Positions 63,399 to 64,000 of a stretch of DNA of 64,000 nt are shown here, in pieces. A program made the translations under genes and the position numbers. The first letter of the stretch is position 1, and each line of letters begins with the position of its first letter. Origin of the DNA: Desulfitobacterium dichloroeliminans LMG P-21439. GTDB taxonomy: Bacteria; Bacillota; Desulfitobacteriia; Desulfitobacteriales; Desulfitobacteriaceae. The notes under the pieces are model-generated. The model ran no database searches, was not told where the DNA came from, and saw nothing but the letters and a program-made list of their open reading frames with translations. The stretch is taken from NCBI RefSeq assembly GCF_000243135.2, contig NC_019903.1, positions 1,898,001 through 1,962,000 of the forward strand, in the 5' to 3' direction.

Positions 63399-63938
63399 GT
63401 GCTACAAGGAAAAAGAACCTTTCTTCGGCCATTGGCTCCCGATGATATTCCTATCTACCAAAAATGGTATAATGACCAAGAAGTCAATTATTGGGCTAAT
63501 GGTGCTTGGCCATTGAGTACAATGTTCAATGAGGAAGAAATTGAGGAACGTTTTTTCACACCCGAAAAAGATAATGGTCGCTATATCATTCTTAATGAGG
63601 AACATAAACCCATTGGGACGACTGGCTTTCGAGACATTAATTATCCTGCACGTTCTGCAGTCCTTTTCATAATTATTGGCGAAAAAGATTTCTGGGGGCG
63701 TGGTTATGGTACAGATGCCCTTAAAGTGCTCTTGGACTACTTATTTTTTCAATGGAATTTTAACCGTTTGAGCCTTGATTTATGGGACGGAAACTTTCGT
63801 GCTCAAAAAGCCTATGAGAAGCTTGGCTTTAAGACTGAAGGCAGATTAAGACAAGCGCGTTTCGTTTTGGGAGAGTATCACGATGCAATTCTAATGGGAT
63901 TGCTCCGGGATGAGTACACTCAGCTTCCTAAATACTGA
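63399..63938 (+). CDS. GNAT family N-acetyltransferase (RimJ/RimL-like)
   Basis: A 179-aa acetyl-CoA-dependent acetyltransferase. The RimJ/RimL pattern is clear: LRPLAPDDIPIYQKWYND near the start, FRDINYPARSAVLFIIIGE, the acetyl-CoA loop EKDFWGRGYGTDALKVLL, and AQKAYEKLGFKTEGRLRQA at the end. Members acetylate protein N-termini, antibiotics or polyamines; the substrate is unknown. GTG start after a G6 tract. It follows tRNA-Pro and its terminator. Confidence 0.88.
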   Translation: MLQGKRTFLRPLAPDDIPIYQKWYNDQEVNYWANGAWPLSTMFNEEEIEERFFTPEKDNGRYIILNEEHKPIGTTGFRDINYPARSAVLFIIIGEKDFWGRGYGTDALKVLLDYLFFQWNFNRLSLDLWDGNFRAQKAYEKLGFKTEGRLRQARFVLGEYHDAILMGLLRDEYTQLPKY

Positions 63939-64000
63939 TATGGAAAATTACCCAAGGGGTTGAAATTGTTAATAGGTTAGAGTATGATATATAAAGTAAT

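Overview
The window looks like the chromosome of an anaerobic, spore-forming, acetogenesis-capable Firmicute close to Desulfitobacterium (Peptococcaceae). This is inferred from gene content: a complete Wood-Ljungdahl carbonyl-branch operon, a membrane-bound uptake [NiFe] hydrogenase, ferredoxin-fused FixABCX, several Crp/Fnr regulators, SpoVD-type PBP, DegSU and DnaD/DnaI, with strong AGGAGG ribosome sites and frequent TTG/GTG starts. No 16S gene is present, so the genus is an inference.

Layout. 1-3.5 kb: [NiFe] hydrogenase operon on the minus strand (small subunit, large subunit, cytochrome b, then the first 24 codons of the maturation protease running off the window edge). 3.7-9 kb: housekeeping and cell wall genes (D,D-carboxypeptidase, DegV, a 45-aa orphan, thioesterase, LysM/G5/M23 hydrolase, YisL-like protein). 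9-11.4 kb: a Cys-rich Crp/Fnr regulator, directly downstream of a complete IS1380-family element (9765-11420, 1656 bp). By inverted repeats, length, 420-aa transposase and outward promoter, this element looks like ISEcp1, known for mobilising blaCTX-M in Enterobacteriaceae. 11.5-16.5 kb: two small conserved proteins, a 50-nt perfect palindrome, pyruvate kinase, GAPDH and a duplicated P-loop ATPase. 16.5-19.5 kb: MoeA-like molybdopterin protein with a structured leader, a second Crp/Fnr, and a sulfite-reductase-like ferredoxin. 19.6-27.4 kb: a peptidase operon (PepV plus three tandem M42 aminopeptidases), SpoVD-like PBP and rhomboid. 27.6-31.4 kb: fixABCX. 31.6-43.5 kb: UPF0182, phosphodiester glycosidase, OsmC, a second GAPDH with NADP-type residues, three uncharacterised membrane/exported proteins, DnaI and DnaD, and an HD protein. 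43.5-48.4 kb: beta-CASP RNase, DegSU-like pair and a hypothetical. 48.5-59.6 kb: the acs/CODH operon, transcribed cooC-acsA-acsB-acsC-acsV-cooC-acsD-acsE and closed by a terminator. 60-64 kb: 62-aa orphan, second DegV, an IS30-family element (61267-63090) with a frameshifted transposase, tRNA-Pro(CGG) and a GNAT acetyltransferase.

How it fits together. CODH reduces CO2 to CO. The corrinoid protein AcsCD receives methyl groups from methyl-THF through AcsE, and AcsB condenses methyl, CO and CoA to acetyl-CoA. AcsV reactivates oxidised corrinoid, and the CooC ATPases probably mature the Ni clusters. The hydrogenase feeds H2 electrons to the quinone pool. FixABCX can link NADH, quinone and low-potential ferredoxin, which the acetyl-CoA pathway needs. 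The two GAPDHs probably split glycolytic (NAD) and biosynthetic (NADP) roles.

Most notable: the ISEcp1-like element in an apparently strict anaerobe, with its known outward promoter aimed at a redox-type Crp/Fnr gene that starts 28 bp past the IS end. Also of interest is the IS30 element with seven TRARTTCCAC repeats at its ends and 13-bp flanking direct repeats.
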